The notes beneath the pieces are model-generated. The model saw only the letters and a program-made list of their open reading frames with translations, ran no database searches and was not told the DNA's origin. Positions 1-8,294 of a stretch of 23,668 bases of DNA are shown one piece after another. This DNA comes from Syntrophomonadaceae bacterium. Its GTDB lineage: Bacteria; Bacillota; Syntrophomonadia; Syntrophomonadales; Syntrophomonadaceae. The stretch spans positions 1 to 23,668 of the forward strand of contig JAQVWB010000008.1 in the NCBI GenBank assembly GCA_028698695.1. Reading direction: 5' to 3'. Positions within the stretch are counted from its first letter, which is position 1. Each line of letters opens with the position of its first letter. The position numbers and the translations under genes are program-made.

Positions 1-112
1 ACATGGGTTATTCATGGGTGAGTCAGGAATAATTTATTTGTTTTGGTTTACCACGATTTTAACCTGACTAAACCTGACGGTAATTTTCAGGATATAAAAG
101 ATTTCCCTATAT

Positions 113-147
113 CGTAGCGGAAGCTTTTAGCTTCCGCTTCCGCTACG
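113..147. repeat. 12-bp perfect inverted repeat downstream of bioY
   Basis: The arms CGTAGCGGAAGC (113-124) and GCTTCCGCTACG (136-147) are perfectly complementary across an 11-nt spacer. A tandem CTTCCG duplication allows an alternative 8-bp hairpin (117-124 with 130-137, 5-nt loop). No T-run follows on the minus strand, so it is not a convincing intrinsic terminator, although it lies just after the bioY stop. The rest of 1-176 has no gene; it holds two AACCTGAC copies at 61-68 and 71-78, part of a short repeat seen elsewhere in the window. Confidence 0.6.
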
Positions 148-176
148 TAAAAGGAACTCCTTACGCTTCACTCTTA

Positions 177-752
177 TTATGTCCATAACCGATTATTTTC
201 TCTGCTGATGCCTAATCTCCTGCCTGTCTCCAAAGCCAGCCAGGCTGCTACAGCAGCTTTGAGCAAATCAAAAGTAATAAAGGGCAGGAAACCTATTTTT
301 ATTATCTGCATAACATCTATGGTGCGACCCAGATAGAAATTAAGCATGAAGTACATATAAGGTAATCCAATTAAATAGTATATTACAATAGCTACCACGC
401 CAGCCACAAAATAATTCAGCCCGCTGGTTCTCCGTATGAGACGCGACTGTACCCAGCCAGCTATGGGAAACGCCAGCAGGAAACCAAATGAAGGTACTAA
501 TATATAGGCCGGCCCTCCATAGGGAGGCATAGAAAATACCGGCAGACCAATCAGTCCTAACAATAGATAGGCCAGCATGCTTAAAAATACTCCCCGCGGA
601 GAAAGCAGTGAAGCGGCCAATAGCATCACCAGTGGTTGCAGACTGAAGGGAATAATGACTACCGGCTGCAGCATTCTTACTATAACGGTCAAAATACACA
701 TCAAGGCAGTAAACAGCGCTGCCTGTACCATTTCCCGGGTTGATAAAGTCAT
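177..752 (-). CDS. bioY: BioY-family biotin transporter, S component
   Basis: A 191-residue, very hydrophobic protein with about six membrane segments. It is the substrate-binding (S) subunit of an energy-coupling-factor transporter that imports biotin. The family pattern is clear: FSLQPLVMLLAASLLSPRG near residues 36-54, then a GLPVFS...GGPAYILVPSFGFLLAFPIAG stretch typical of BioY. Length is normal for the family. The ATG at 750-752 follows AAAGGGG at about 8 nt. It has no adjacent ATPase or EcfT gene, so it probably uses shared ECF modules encoded elsewhere or works alone. A BirA-type operator lies immediately upstream (776-809), which independently supports a biotin role. Confidence 0.93.
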   Translation of the reverse strand: MTLSTREMVQAALFTALMCILTVIVRMLQPVVIIPFSLQPLVMLLAASLLSPRGVFLSMLAYLLLGLIGLPVFSMPPYGGPAYILVPSFGFLLAFPIAGWVQSRLIRRTSGLNYFVAGVVAIVIYYLIGLPYMYFMLNFYLGRTIDVMQIIKIGFLPFITFDLLKAAVAAWLALETGRRLGISRENNRLWT

Positions 753-775
753 ACAGTATACCCCTTTGTAGTTTA

Positions 776-809
776 TTAGTTAACCTGTATCATAACACGC
801 GGTTAACTA
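776..809 (-). promoter_or_regulatory. BirA-type biotin operator upstream of bioY
   Basis: TAGTTAACC (777-785) and GGTTAACTA (801-809) form a perfect 9-bp inverted repeat across a 15-nt spacer. This matches the known Gram-positive BirA box architecture (GTTAACC, N14-15, GGTTAAC). A TATGAT sequence lies inside the spacer on the minus strand (789-794) and could be a -10 element, so bound BirA-biotinyl-AMP would block the promoter. The right arm overlaps the TAA stop (803-805) of the upstream SGNH gene. Confidence 0.88.
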
Positions 810-1858
810 TTCTGACTAGCTTTTTCCATTTTCCTGACCCGCTGCAGGTGATTTTCTAGATTTTCAGGGGTTACACGCACGCCAAAGTCCCCGGGTATGG
901 TCTGGTTTTCTGTACCTGATAACCGCTCAGCTATCAAGGTTCCTATCTCAGGATAAACATGGCTGGCATCATAGTAGTTCTGCAAAGAGGTAGTAATGCT
1001 GTTAGGCGTCATAAAATCATATAGTTCACCGTTAACTGATACGCAGTCGCTAATCCAACGTTCGTAGTCGTTTATCAGGTTATGTTTGATTATAAGTTCA
1101 AATAACGGTTGGGCTTCAGGAGTAGTGAAAATAATAATACGGGTGTCCGGATGTTTTTTCTTGATGGTTGCCAATATTTTTTGCGGACTTTCATAGCTAT
1201 AATTAACTCCATAGGCTTCTTTTCCATACCATTCGAGGTTTTGGGCGATGCGCTGCTGCTTTTCCTCCTGGCTGCCGGGGAGTAATGATTTGCAGTTGTG
1301 GCGATTATAGGCAAAGTTAATTTCCGCTCCCTTGCGCGAGGCATTAAAGTTCTGCCAGGAATAACGCAGGGTGTCCGTTGACAGTAAAGTAAAGTAACGG
1401 CATCCAAAACGGTTGGCGGTATTAATATAGAATTCGGGGTCTTCAAAGCGATTGGGCAAAGTCAGGTTACGATTGGTGGCAAAGAAGTCCAATCCAATAT
1501 ATATGGTCTCAAATTCCCGCTGGTTGCATTTTACTGCATAATCAATATAGGCAGGATATTCGCTGGGCAGCATATTGTTTACCGCATAGTTATATACCTG
1601 CTGATCAGGAAAGTCAGCCTGATTTATATAGGTAATACGACTGCTGCCCAGCAGGAGTGCATCATATTTTTCTCCGGTAAATGTCAGATGATTGGTTTTT
1701 TGCTGACGTTCATTAAATGACATCTGCATTTGGTTAAAGCGGTGAGCATGGTCAAAGTTCCAAAGAGGATCTATATAGAAATTGATGCCCGCAATTGCCA
1801 ATAGAGGAAGGGCTATCAGTATTAATGTCACTTTGAACCATTTACGATAGGATTTCAT
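803..1858 (-). CDS. SGNH-like membrane-anchored protein, probable O-acetyltransferase partner of MBOAT
   Basis: About 351 residues with one N-terminal membrane segment (about 7-26) and the rest predicted outside the membrane. Hallmarks of an SGNH/GDSL-like fold are visible: GSSR at 71-74 supplies the candidate nucleophile serine and DASH at 297-300 the Asp-His pair. Such proteins work with MBOAT acyltransferases (AlgI/AlgJ/AlgX, PatA/PatB) to acetylate extracellular polysaccharide or peptidoglycan, and the MBOAT gene is 13 bp upstream on the same strand. I chose the ATG at 1856-1858 because AAAGGAGAGG lies about 8 nt before it; the longer frame to 1897 would overlap the MBOAT gene and lacks a better site. 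The acceptor polymer cannot be told. The DltD-like or AlgJ-like label is by context and motifs. Confidence 0.68.
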   Translation of the reverse strand: MKSYRKWFKVTLILIALPLLAIAGINFYIDPLWNFDHAHRFNQMQMSFNERQQKTNHLTFTGEKYDALLLGSSRITYINQADFPDQQVYNYAVNNMLPSEYPAYIDYAVKCNQREFETIYIGLDFFATNRNLTLPNRFEDPEFYINTANRFGCRYFTLLSTDTLRYSWQNFNASRKGAEINFAYNRHNCKSLLPGSQEEKQQRIAQNLEWYGKEAYGVNYSYESPQKILATIKKKHPDTRIIIFTTPEAQPLFELIIKHNLINDYERWISDCVSVNGELYDFMTPNSITTSLQNYYDASHVYPEIGTLIAERLSGTENQTIPGDFGVRVTPENLENHLQRVRKMEKASQNS

Positions 1859-1871
1859 GTCTGCCTCTCCT

Positions 1872-3332
1872 TTAGAAATTAAAGTAAAGGAATTCACTGA
1901 TTCGGGTCAGGCTTAATATCGAAGCCACCATTATTATGGCTATGAAAATACTGTTGATCAAACCGGGTTTAAATTTTAATGCCAGCTCGATTGAGTTTTT
2001 CATTGTTAATACTACTACCAGGAATATTAGCAACATAGGTATGGCCTGAGTGAGATACTGGCTCATGGCTATTTCGCCAATCAAGTAAGTGCCCGCGCCT
2101 AATTTGCTCAAATATGGAGCCCAGGCTTGCGGCAGTACTACCCCATTCATACCGGCCATGGCCCGTAAAACGGTCAGGGCTTCCCCAAAACTCTCAGCCC
2201 GGAAAAATACCCAGGCAAAATTAACGAAATTAAAGGTAAGAAACCAGGCCAATATAATATTCATTTTTAAACCCATTTCGTGCCAGATACGGTGTACAAC
2301 CAGGGCCAAACCATGCAGAAATCCCCAGAATACGAAGGTCCAGGCAGCTCCATGCCATAACCCTCCAATCAGAAAGGTAATCATCAGGTTACGATATACA
2401 CTCCCTTTTCCACCCCGGTTCCCTCCCAGCGGAATATAGATATACATGCGCAGGAAACGTCCCAGAGTAATATGCCAACGACGCCAGAATTCCTGAATGT
2501 TTAAAGATTTATAGGGTGAGTTGAAGTTAATAGGCAGATTAATATTAAACATCATCGCTGCACCCAGAGCCATATCGGTATAAGCACTGAAGTCAAAGTA
2601 AAGCTGCATGGTATAGGAAAGCGAAGTTATCCAGGCGTCTATAAGTGTCAAAGAGGCCACATCACCATACCCAAAGTTGGTCCAGACACCAAAGGTATCT
2701 GCGATGAGGACTTTTTTCGCCAGTCCCAGCGCAAACAGGAATAACCCGCGGGACAGGTTGTCAAATCGAGGCAATTTTCTTTCCGGATCTTTAAACTGAC
2801 CCATCATTTCCCAGTAATGTACAATTGGTCCGGCAATTAGCTGAGGAAAGAATACTACAAACAGCGAATAGTTCAGTAAACTGTATTCCCCCCGTGTATT
2901 TCCCCGATATATATCTACCTGGTAAGCAATTTGCTGAAAGGTAAAAAAGCTGATGGATAAAGGCAGTATGATGCCCAGGGGCGTAAGATGAATCGGTAGC
3001 AGGGCATTAATATTGGTAATGAAAAAGTCAGCATATTTGAAATAGCTTAATAACCCAACATTAAAAATTATTCCGGCGGCCAAAATAGTTCTGCGACGCC
3101 CGGCCATGGACAAATCAGTTTTAGCCAGCCAAATACCGGCTGAATAATTTACGATAATAGAAGTCAGAATCAGAGGCAGATATTTTATATTCCACCAACT
3201 GTAAAAAAACAGCGACCCGATTATCAACCAGGCTTTTGCTGAATTATGATATCCCTGCCGATTTATCAGGAAATAAATAATTAGCATTATAGGCAAGAAC
3301 AGAAATATAAATTCGTATGAATTAAACAGCAC
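1872..3332 (-). CDS. MBOAT-family O-acyltransferase (AlgI/DltB-like)
   Basis: A 486-residue polytopic membrane protein. It shows the MBOAT signatures in order: FFPQLIAGPIVHYWEMM near 161-177, YFDFSAYTDMALG near 245-257, EFWRRWHITLGRFLRMYIYIPLGGNRGG from about 281, and GLWHGAAW at 324-331 with the catalytic histidine at 327; H287 is also conserved. It moves acetyl (or acyl) groups across the membrane for transfer to a cell-surface polymer, together with the SGNH-like protein downstream. Length matches AlgI-type members. The start is GTG (3330-3332) preceded by AAAAAGGAG at 9 nt. No dltA, dltC or alginate genes are present, so the substrate is unknown. Confidence 0.88.
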   Translation of the reverse strand: MLFNSYEFIFLFLPIMLIIYFLINRQGYHNSAKAWLIIGSLFFYSWWNIKYLPLILTSIIVNYSAGIWLAKTDLSMAGRRRTILAAGIIFNVGLLSYFKYADFFITNINALLPIHLTPLGIILPLSISFFTFQQIAYQVDIYRGNTRGEYSLLNYSLFVVFFPQLIAGPIVHYWEMMGQFKDPERKLPRFDNLSRGLFLFALGLAKKVLIADTFGVWTNFGYGDVASLTLIDAWITSLSYTMQLYFDFSAYTDMALGAAMMFNINLPINFNSPYKSLNIQEFWRRWHITLGRFLRMYIYIPLGGNRGGKGSVYRNLMITFLIGGLWHGAAWTFVFWGFLHGLALVVHRIWHEMGLKMNIILAWFLTFNFVNFAWVFFRAESFGEALTVLRAMAGMNGVVLPQAWAPYLSKLGAGTYLIGEIAMSQYLTQAIPMLLIFLVVVLTMKNSIELALKFKPGLINSIFIAIIMVASILSLTRISEFLYFNF

Positions 3333-3423
3333 CGATTATAGCTCCTTTTTGGAAGCATCTCTCTTATGGGATATCCTCTGTTTGGATAACCTGTATTCGC
3401 ACCTGCACCTGCTCTTAAAAGCT

Positions 3424-3446
3424 GTCAGGAGAACCGTCCCCTGGAC
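3424..3446. repeat. GTCAGG...CCTGGAC imperfect palindrome (REP-like)
   Basis: GTCAGGAGAACC (3424-3435) faces GTCCCCTGGAC (3436-3446) as an imperfect inverted repeat between nadC and the MBOAT gene. Short palindromes of this type (GTCAGG..GAAC..GTCCCCTG) are common intergenic elements in clostridial genomes, and a related copy is at 12429-12455. Confidence 0.5.
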
Positions 3447-3460
3447 AACCCCGTGACAAT

Positions 3461-4291
3461 CTATAGCAAGTTAAAACTGATGTCAAGACTGGTAACTGAA
3501 TGGGTCAGGGCACCAATGGATATGAAGTCTACCCCGGTTTTGGCAACTTCTACAATAGTTTGCTCGTTGATGCCGCCTGAAGCTTCCAGCAAGGCCTGAC
3601 CATTTACTATCTCCACCGCTTTTTTCATGGTTCCCGTGTCCATGTTGTCCAACATTATTATATCAACCTTGGCTTCCAGAGCTTCCTGAAGCTGTTGCAG
3701 GTTTTCCACTTCAACTTCAATTTTTATAGTGTGAGGAATTTGGGCTCGCAAGGTGGTTATGGCCTTGAGGATACCCCCAGCTGCTTTTATATGGTTGTCC
3801 TTGATCATGGCACCGTCATAAAGTCCAAAGCGATGGTTGCGGGCCCCTCCCATCATTACTGCATATTTTTCCAGCCTTCTCAGCCCGGGAGCAGTTTTAC
3901 GCGTGTCAACAATCCGGGCTTTCTGGTAACGAATCATTTCCACCATTTTATTGGTGCGGGTAGCAATTCCGGACATGCGCTGCATAAAATTCAGGGCTGA
4001 TCTTTCACCAGTCAATAAAACCCTGGTTTTACCTTTCACACGGGCAATAGTATCACCGGCTGCCACCGGTTGACCGTCTTCGATCAGCACTGTAAATTCG
4101 GTATCGGGGTCCAAATAATGGAAGACTGCCCGCGCTACCGTTATTCCGGCTATAATTCCCTCTGCTTTGGCAGTAAATGTGCCTTCGGATATGTCCTGAG
4201 CATCTACCAGGTTGTCGGTGGTAATGTCTCCATGCCCAATGTCTTCAGCCAACGCCCGGGCAATTATTTCCTGCAGATACAATGGTTCCAT
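3461..4291 (-). CDS. nadC: nicotinate-nucleotide pyrophosphorylase (carboxylating)
   Basis: A 276-residue quinolinate phosphoribosyltransferase. It converts quinolinate and PRPP to nicotinate mononucleotide, CO2 and pyrophosphate, the last dedicated step of de novo NAD synthesis. Diagnostic stretches are EDIGHGDITTDN near the N-terminus, VDTRKTAPGLRRLEKYA, GGARNHRFGLYDGAMIKDNHI, IEVEVENL and the ASGGINEQT phosphate-binding segment. Length is typical. I start at the ATG at 4289-4291 because GGAGG sits 8 nt upstream and the protein then begins like its relatives; the 29 extra codons of the open frame run through repeat-like DNA. It follows nadB, separated by 133 bp containing repeats. Confidence 0.95.
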   Translation of the reverse strand: MEPLYLQEIIARALAEDIGHGDITTDNLVDAQDISEGTFTAKAEGIIAGITVARAVFHYLDPDTEFTVLIEDGQPVAAGDTIARVKGKTRVLLTGERSALNFMQRMSGIATRTNKMVEMIRYQKARIVDTRKTAPGLRRLEKYAVMMGGARNHRFGLYDGAMIKDNHIKAAGGILKAITTLRAQIPHTIKIEVEVENLQQLQEALEAKVDIIMLDNMDTGTMKKAVEIVNGQALLEASGGINEQTIVEVAKTGVDFISIGALTHSVTSLDISFNLL

Positions 4292-4310
4292 TATTATCGC
4301 CTCCGTAGAG

Positions 4311-4355
4311 TTAATAGACGCGGATTGCGCGGATTGACGCCGATTTCTGCTGATT
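4311..4355. repeat. degenerate GCGGATT tandem repeat in the nadB-nadC gap
   Basis: Four imperfect 9-10-nt units ending in GATT follow one another (GACGCGGATT, GCGCGGATT, GACGCCGATT, TCTGCTGATT). A shorter relative, starting TTAATAGACACAGATT, occurs at 21337-21352 before the repeat cluster upstream of spoIIE. Function unknown. Confidence 0.45.
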
Positions 4356-4393
4356 AAAATTAATTTAATAATGAGCAATGGTGTTTATGAATA

Positions 4394-4421
4394 GTCAGGT
4401 TAAATTCTTTTTGAACCTGAC
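4394..4421. repeat. GTCAGGTT/AACCTGAC inverted repeat
   Basis: GTCAGGTT (4394-4401) and AACCTGAC (4414-4421) are perfect 8-bp complementary arms around a 12-nt spacer, immediately after the nadB stop. No T-run follows on the transcribed strand, so it is listed as a member of the window's CCTGAC repeat family rather than as a terminator. Confidence 0.55.
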
Positions 4422-4424
4422 AAA

Positions 4425-6017
4425 TTAGCAGTTTACAAAAGAGATGTGTTTTTTCCAGTTGTTTTCGTCCCGCCTGGGGTAGTCGGAGCGGTAGTGGGCT
4501 CCGCGGCTTTCCGTTCGCCACAGGGCAGCCTGAACAGTTATGCGGGCGACGGTCAGCATGTTGATTACTTCATAGTAGTCCAGCAGGTTGTCTCCTACTG
4601 CCAGATGGTTGTACAGGTGTTCAATTTTCCGGTTGGCTTGTTTCAGATCGGTTTCATTGCGAATTATTCCCACCTGCTGCCACATTACTGCCTGCAGTTG
4701 CCTTTTGGCTTCCAGAGGTAGTATTGAGGGCTGCGGGGATTGATAGACTAATTTGTTGTCGTAGCCGGCATATATTTCCTCAATGCTGACCCGACGGCGA
4801 TAGAGTATTTCGTCTACTTTGTCCACTATACGCTGGCCAAAAACAATTCCCTCCAGCAAAGAGTTGCTGGCCAGTCGATTGGCTCCGTGCACTCCGGTAC
4901 AGGCGGCTTCTCCGCAGGCATACAGTCCGTAAAAGTCAGTTTCCCCCCAGGTATTGGTTTCTACTCCCCCCATGGTGTAATGGGCCGCTGGAGATACCGG
5001 TACCAAGTCAGTTAATACATCAATACCATGTTGCAGACAGGTACGGTATATGTTGGGGAAACGGTCAGTCACTCCCTTTATCACACTCATATCCAGATAA
5101 ACACAGGGACTGCCGGTCTGCGTCATTTCGCTGACGATGGCTCGCGATACTACATCACGGGGGGCCAGTTCCTGCAAGTCATGATAACGATGCATGAATC
5201 TTTCCCCGCGGGCATTATATAGTATCGCACCTTCACCTCGAACTGCTTCGGATATCAGGAATCTTTGAATGTCATTACTGTATAGAACGGTAGGATGAAA
5301 TTGTATAAATTCCATGTCAGTTAAACGACAGTTGGCTCTGAAACAAGCTGCCAATCCATCGGCAGTTGCTACCGACGGATTAGTGGTATGCAAATACATT
5401 TGACCGGTTCCTCCGGTAGCTGCCAGAGTGGCGCGGGCATTATAAATCAGGTTGCTGTTGCTGGCTGCATCATATACCACCGCTCCGTAACATTCTTCCT
5501 GGCCCAGCAGGTCAACTAGAAATTGGTCCTCTATGATATGTATGTTTGCATGCTCCCCACATTTTTTGGCCAGAGCAGAGCGAATTTCTTCTCCGGTAGC
5601 ATCAGCCGCATGCAAAATCCTGGCTTTGCTGTGGGCGCCTTCGCGGGCCAGAGATATGGAGCCGTCTTTCATATCAAAACTGGCTCCGGCAGCAATCAGT
5701 TCCCGTACCCGGTCAGGACCTTCCCGCACCAGCACATCAACCGCTTCGATGTTGCAAAGGCCGGCTCCGGCTTCCAGGGTATCTTCCAGGTGCAAAAAGG
5801 GGGAATCCTCCTCGTGTACAGCGGCAGCAATTCCCCCCTGGGCTAATCCAGTATTGGAGTCTATAATTGATTTTTTGGTCAATATTTTTACTTTACCGTA
5901 TTCTGCAGCTTTCAGAGCGGTAAATAGTCCGGCAATACCTCCGCCGATAATCAAAAAGTCGGTTTCGATTACCGGAGTATGGGGCTCCAGTCTGCCAATA
6001 TATCTGGTAATGTTCAT
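4425..6017 (-). CDS. nadB: L-aspartate oxidase
   Basis: A 530-residue flavoprotein that oxidises L-aspartate to iminoaspartate, which NadA condenses with dihydroxyacetone phosphate. The FAD-binding motif GGGIAGL is at about 25-31. Other family stretches include DSNTGLAQGGIAAA, EGAHSKARILHAADATG, ATGGTGQMY, EFIQFHPT, LAPRDVVSRAI and HYTMGGVETN. The C-terminal helical domain typical of the succinate dehydrogenase/aspartate oxidase family is present and length is normal. In an anaerobe fumarate rather than oxygen is the likely electron acceptor (known for the family; inferred here). The ATG at 6015-6017 has only a weak purine-rich site (AAGAAGAAG). It sits between nadA and nadC on the same strand. 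Confidence 0.95.
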   Translation of the reverse strand: MNITRYIGRLEPHTPVIETDFLIIGGGIAGLFTALKAAEYGKVKILTKKSIIDSNTGLAQGGIAAAVHEEDSPFLHLEDTLEAGAGLCNIEAVDVLVREGPDRVRELIAAGASFDMKDGSISLAREGAHSKARILHAADATGEEIRSALAKKCGEHANIHIIEDQFLVDLLGQEECYGAVVYDAASNSNLIYNARATLAATGGTGQMYLHTTNPSVATADGLAACFRANCRLTDMEFIQFHPTVLYSNDIQRFLISEAVRGEGAILYNARGERFMHRYHDLQELAPRDVVSRAIVSEMTQTGSPCVYLDMSVIKGVTDRFPNIYRTCLQHGIDVLTDLVPVSPAAHYTMGGVETNTWGETDFYGLYACGEAACTGVHGANRLASNSLLEGIVFGQRIVDKVDEILYRRRVSIEEIYAGYDNKLVYQSPQPSILPLEAKRQLQAVMWQQVGIIRNETDLKQANRKIEHLYNHLAVGDNLLDYYEVINMLTVARITVQAALWRTESRGAHYRSDYPRRDENNWKKHISFVNC

Positions 6018-6134
6018 AAGTCACTTCTTCTTTTTTAATATTTAGAGTTTTGCCTAATTCAAAAAAGTTAATTAATGCAAGACTCTCATTTTTAGTTTTT
6101 TGCCAACGCCTATATATGCATGTGTATCTCCCAT

Positions 6135-7049
6135 TTATGGTGCAATGGCCAACATTCTTTCCAGTGCTATGTGGGCTTTGCTTCTAATTGGTTCCGGTAC
6201 TTCAATCTGATATTGCATTTTTTCCATACAGTCTGCCAGGCTCTGCAGGTTTATCATTTTCATATCCTGACAGACAAATTCACTGCGTCCCAGATAAAAG
6301 GTTTTGTCCGGGCAGTTTTTTTGCAGAGTATGCAGAAATCCTTCTTCAGTTCCAATGATAAATTCCTGTGCCGGACTGTTTTGCACGTATTTTAAAATTC
6401 CAGCGGTGGAACGAACTGCATCGGCTATATCTGCTACTTCAGGCGGAACTTCCGGATGTACTACGATTAGTGCTTTGGGATGCAGTTCCCTCAAGTCTTC
6501 TATTTCCTGCCGCGTCAATTGGTCATGAATTGGACAGCAGCCTTCCCACAGAATCATTTGCCTTCCGGTTTGTCCCTTGATGTACGCTCCCAGGTTACGA
6601 TCAGGCACAAATATTAGCGGCTGTTCAGCCGGAATTGATTTTACCACATTGACTGCATTTGATGAGGTACAGCTGATATCACATTCGGCTTTTACTTCCG
6701 CGGAGGTGTTTACATAGCACACAACTGCCGCATCTGGATATTGCTGTTTCATTTCCCGCAGTTTTTCTGCAGTCACCATGTCGGCCATTGGACATCCTGC
6801 CTGCAGTTCAGGTAAAAGAACGGTTTTATCCGGGCTCAGTATTTTGGCACTTTCCGCCATAAAGTGAACCCCACAAAATATTATTACCCGAGCATCCGTT
6901 TCGGCTGCCTGCCGGGCTAATTGTAATGAATCACCTACTATATCTGCCACATCCTGAATTTCAGGGGGTTGATAAAAGTGGGCCAGGATGACGGCGTTTA
7001 GTTCCTGTCGACGCCGTTCAATATAGTCCAGCAAATATTTATTTGACAC
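6135..7049 (-). CDS. nadA: quinolinate synthase
   Basis: A 304-residue [4Fe-4S] enzyme that condenses iminoaspartate with dihydroxyacetone phosphate to quinolinate. The three cluster cysteines expected for NadA are visible at about C86 (AGCPMAD), C172 (EGCCPIHD) and C260 (EFVCQDMK). The N-terminal AHFYQPPEIQDVADIVGDS stretch is also diagnostic. Start is GTG at 7047-7049 with AAGGAGG 7 nt upstream. The panD stop lies only 12 bp before it, so nadA is very likely cotranscribed with panBCD. The 117-bp gap to nadB shows no clear terminator or promoter. Confidence 0.96.
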   Translation of the reverse strand: MSNKYLLDYIERRRQELNAVILAHFYQPPEIQDVADIVGDSLQLARQAAETDARVIIFCGVHFMAESAKILSPDKTVLLPELQAGCPMADMVTAEKLREMKQQYPDAAVVCYVNTSAEVKAECDISCTSSNAVNVVKSIPAEQPLIFVPDRNLGAYIKGQTGRQMILWEGCCPIHDQLTRQEIEDLRELHPKALIVVHPEVPPEVADIADAVRSTAGILKYVQNSPAQEFIIGTEEGFLHTLQKNCPDKTFYLGRSEFVCQDMKMINLQSLADCMEKMQYQIEVPEPIRSKAHIALERMLAIAP

Positions 7050-7061
7050 CGTGGGTCCTCC

Positions 7062-7433
7062 TTATTCGTAATTACCCAGGCATACTTTTTCAATTTTATT
7101 CTGGTTGTTTACATAGACCAATTTAGGTAGGTAGCCTGGACACTCTTTGTCGTTCATTATGGTATAGGTGAGAATAATCACCACATCCCCTCTTTGGACC
7201 AAACGTGCGGCCGCCCCATTCAGACAAATGGTCCCTGTACCAGGCTCTCCTTCAATCACATAGGTCTCAAATCGTTCACCATTATTGTTGTTAACAATAG
7301 TAACTTTTTCGTTGGCAATGATATCAGCTGCCTCCATCAGATCCCGATCAATAGTAATACTTCCTACATAATTCAGGTCTGCATCAGTTACAACTGCCCG
7401 GTGAATTTTCGATTTAAGCATATAGCGAAGCAC
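7062..7433 (-). CDS. panD: aspartate 1-decarboxylase proenzyme
   Basis: A 123-residue proenzyme that makes beta-alanine from aspartate for pantothenate synthesis. The self-cleavage site is intact: Y22-V-G24|S25, where Ser25 becomes the pyruvoyl cofactor after cleavage. MLKSKIHRAVVT at the N-terminus and NGAAARLVQRGDVVIIL toward the C-terminus are characteristic. Start is GTG (7431-7433); its GGAGG site lies within the last codons of panC, and only 3 bp separate the two genes, which implies translational coupling. Confidence 0.96.
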   Translation of the reverse strand: MLRYMLKSKIHRAVVTDADLNYVGSITIDRDLMEAADIIANEKVTIVNNNNGERFETYVIEGEPGTGTICLNGAAARLVQRGDVVIILTYTIMNDKECPGYLPKLVYVNNQNKIEKVCLGNYE

Positions 7434-7436
7434 TTC

Positions 7437-8285
7437 CTACACCTCCACGATCAGGTTATCAATTAACCTGGTTGTTCCAAACTTTACTGCCAGAGCAATC
7501 AGTACCGTTCCCTCGATACGGTCTATACTGCTCAGGTCATCAGCACGATTAATTTCCACATAATCAATTTGCGCTTGCGGGCTGCTATTGATAATTGCAA
7601 TTATAGTCCTTTTGAGCTCCTCTACCGATTTTTCTCCATCCCGTATAGCTTCTGCAGCTGCCTGTAAAGAACGGTACAAAACTAATGCTTCCCGGCGTTC
7701 CTCGCTGCCCAGATAGACATTACGGGAACTCATGGCCAGACCATCCGGTTCCCTTACAATAGGTACACGAATAATTTCCAGCGGAAAGTTTAAATCTTTT
7801 ACCATTTTTTCCAGTATGGTCACCTGCTGAGCATCTTTTTGCCCAAAATAGGCTTTGTCCGGCCCACAAATATTAAACAGTTTGCTGACTACTGTGGTTA
7901 CACCCCGGAAGTGTCCCGGCCTTGAAGCTCCACACATCTTTCCGGTTATTTCACCCTCAGTTTCAACAAGGAAACTGTATCCCGGGGGATACATGTCCCG
8001 GGCCTGCGGTGTAAATAGTATATCAGCCTTTTCGTTTTCCAGTAAGTCCTTATCCCGGCTAATATCACGGGGATATTCTTCGAAGTCTTCCCCGGCACCA
8101 AATTGCATTGGGTTTACAAACAGGCTGACAATTACCACATCACACTGCTGGCGGGCGGTACGCACGAGGCTCAAGTGTCCTGCATGCAGGTAGCCCATAG
8201 TTGGTACCAATCCTATTGTTAATCCCTGTAAACGCTTTTGCCTGCTCCATTGCTGCATTTCCTGTATATTGCTGATTACTTGCAT
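7437..8285 (-). CDS. panC: pantothenate synthetase (pantoate-beta-alanine ligase)
   Basis: A 282-residue ATP-dependent ligase joining pantoate and beta-alanine. The adenylation motifs of the nucleotidyltransferase superfamily are present: PTMGYLHAGH at 28-37 with the HxxH histidines at 34 and 37, FVNPMQFGAGEDFEEYPR, YFGQKDAQQ, and the SSRN motif equivalent to KMSKS. Length is typical. It starts at ATG 8283-8285, 9 bp after the panB stop. The only Shine-Dalgarno-like sequence, GGGGGA, overlaps the end of panB about 12 nt upstream, so translation is probably coupled to panB. Confidence 0.96.
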   Translation of the reverse strand: MQVISNIQEMQQWSRQKRLQGLTIGLVPTMGYLHAGHLSLVRTARQQCDVVIVSLFVNPMQFGAGEDFEEYPRDISRDKDLLENEKADILFTPQARDMYPPGYSFLVETEGEITGKMCGASRPGHFRGVTTVVSKLFNICGPDKAYFGQKDAQQVTILEKMVKDLNFPLEIIRVPIVREPDGLAMSSRNVYLGSEERREALVLYRSLQAAAEAIRDGEKSVEELKRTIIAIINSSPQAQIDYVEINRADDLSSIDRIEGTVLIALAVKFGTTRLIDNLIVEV

Positions 8286-8294
8286 AGCGGTTTC

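Noticed and set aside
340..699. Overlapping 119-codon minus-strand frame inside bioY
   Set aside because: Shadow of bioY, which has the family motifs, ribosome-binding site and operator.
6018..6134. Possible hairpin GAGTTTTGC/GCAAGACTC in the nadA-nadB gap
   Set aside because: 23-nt loop and one mismatch with no T-run; too weak to call a terminator or regulatory element.
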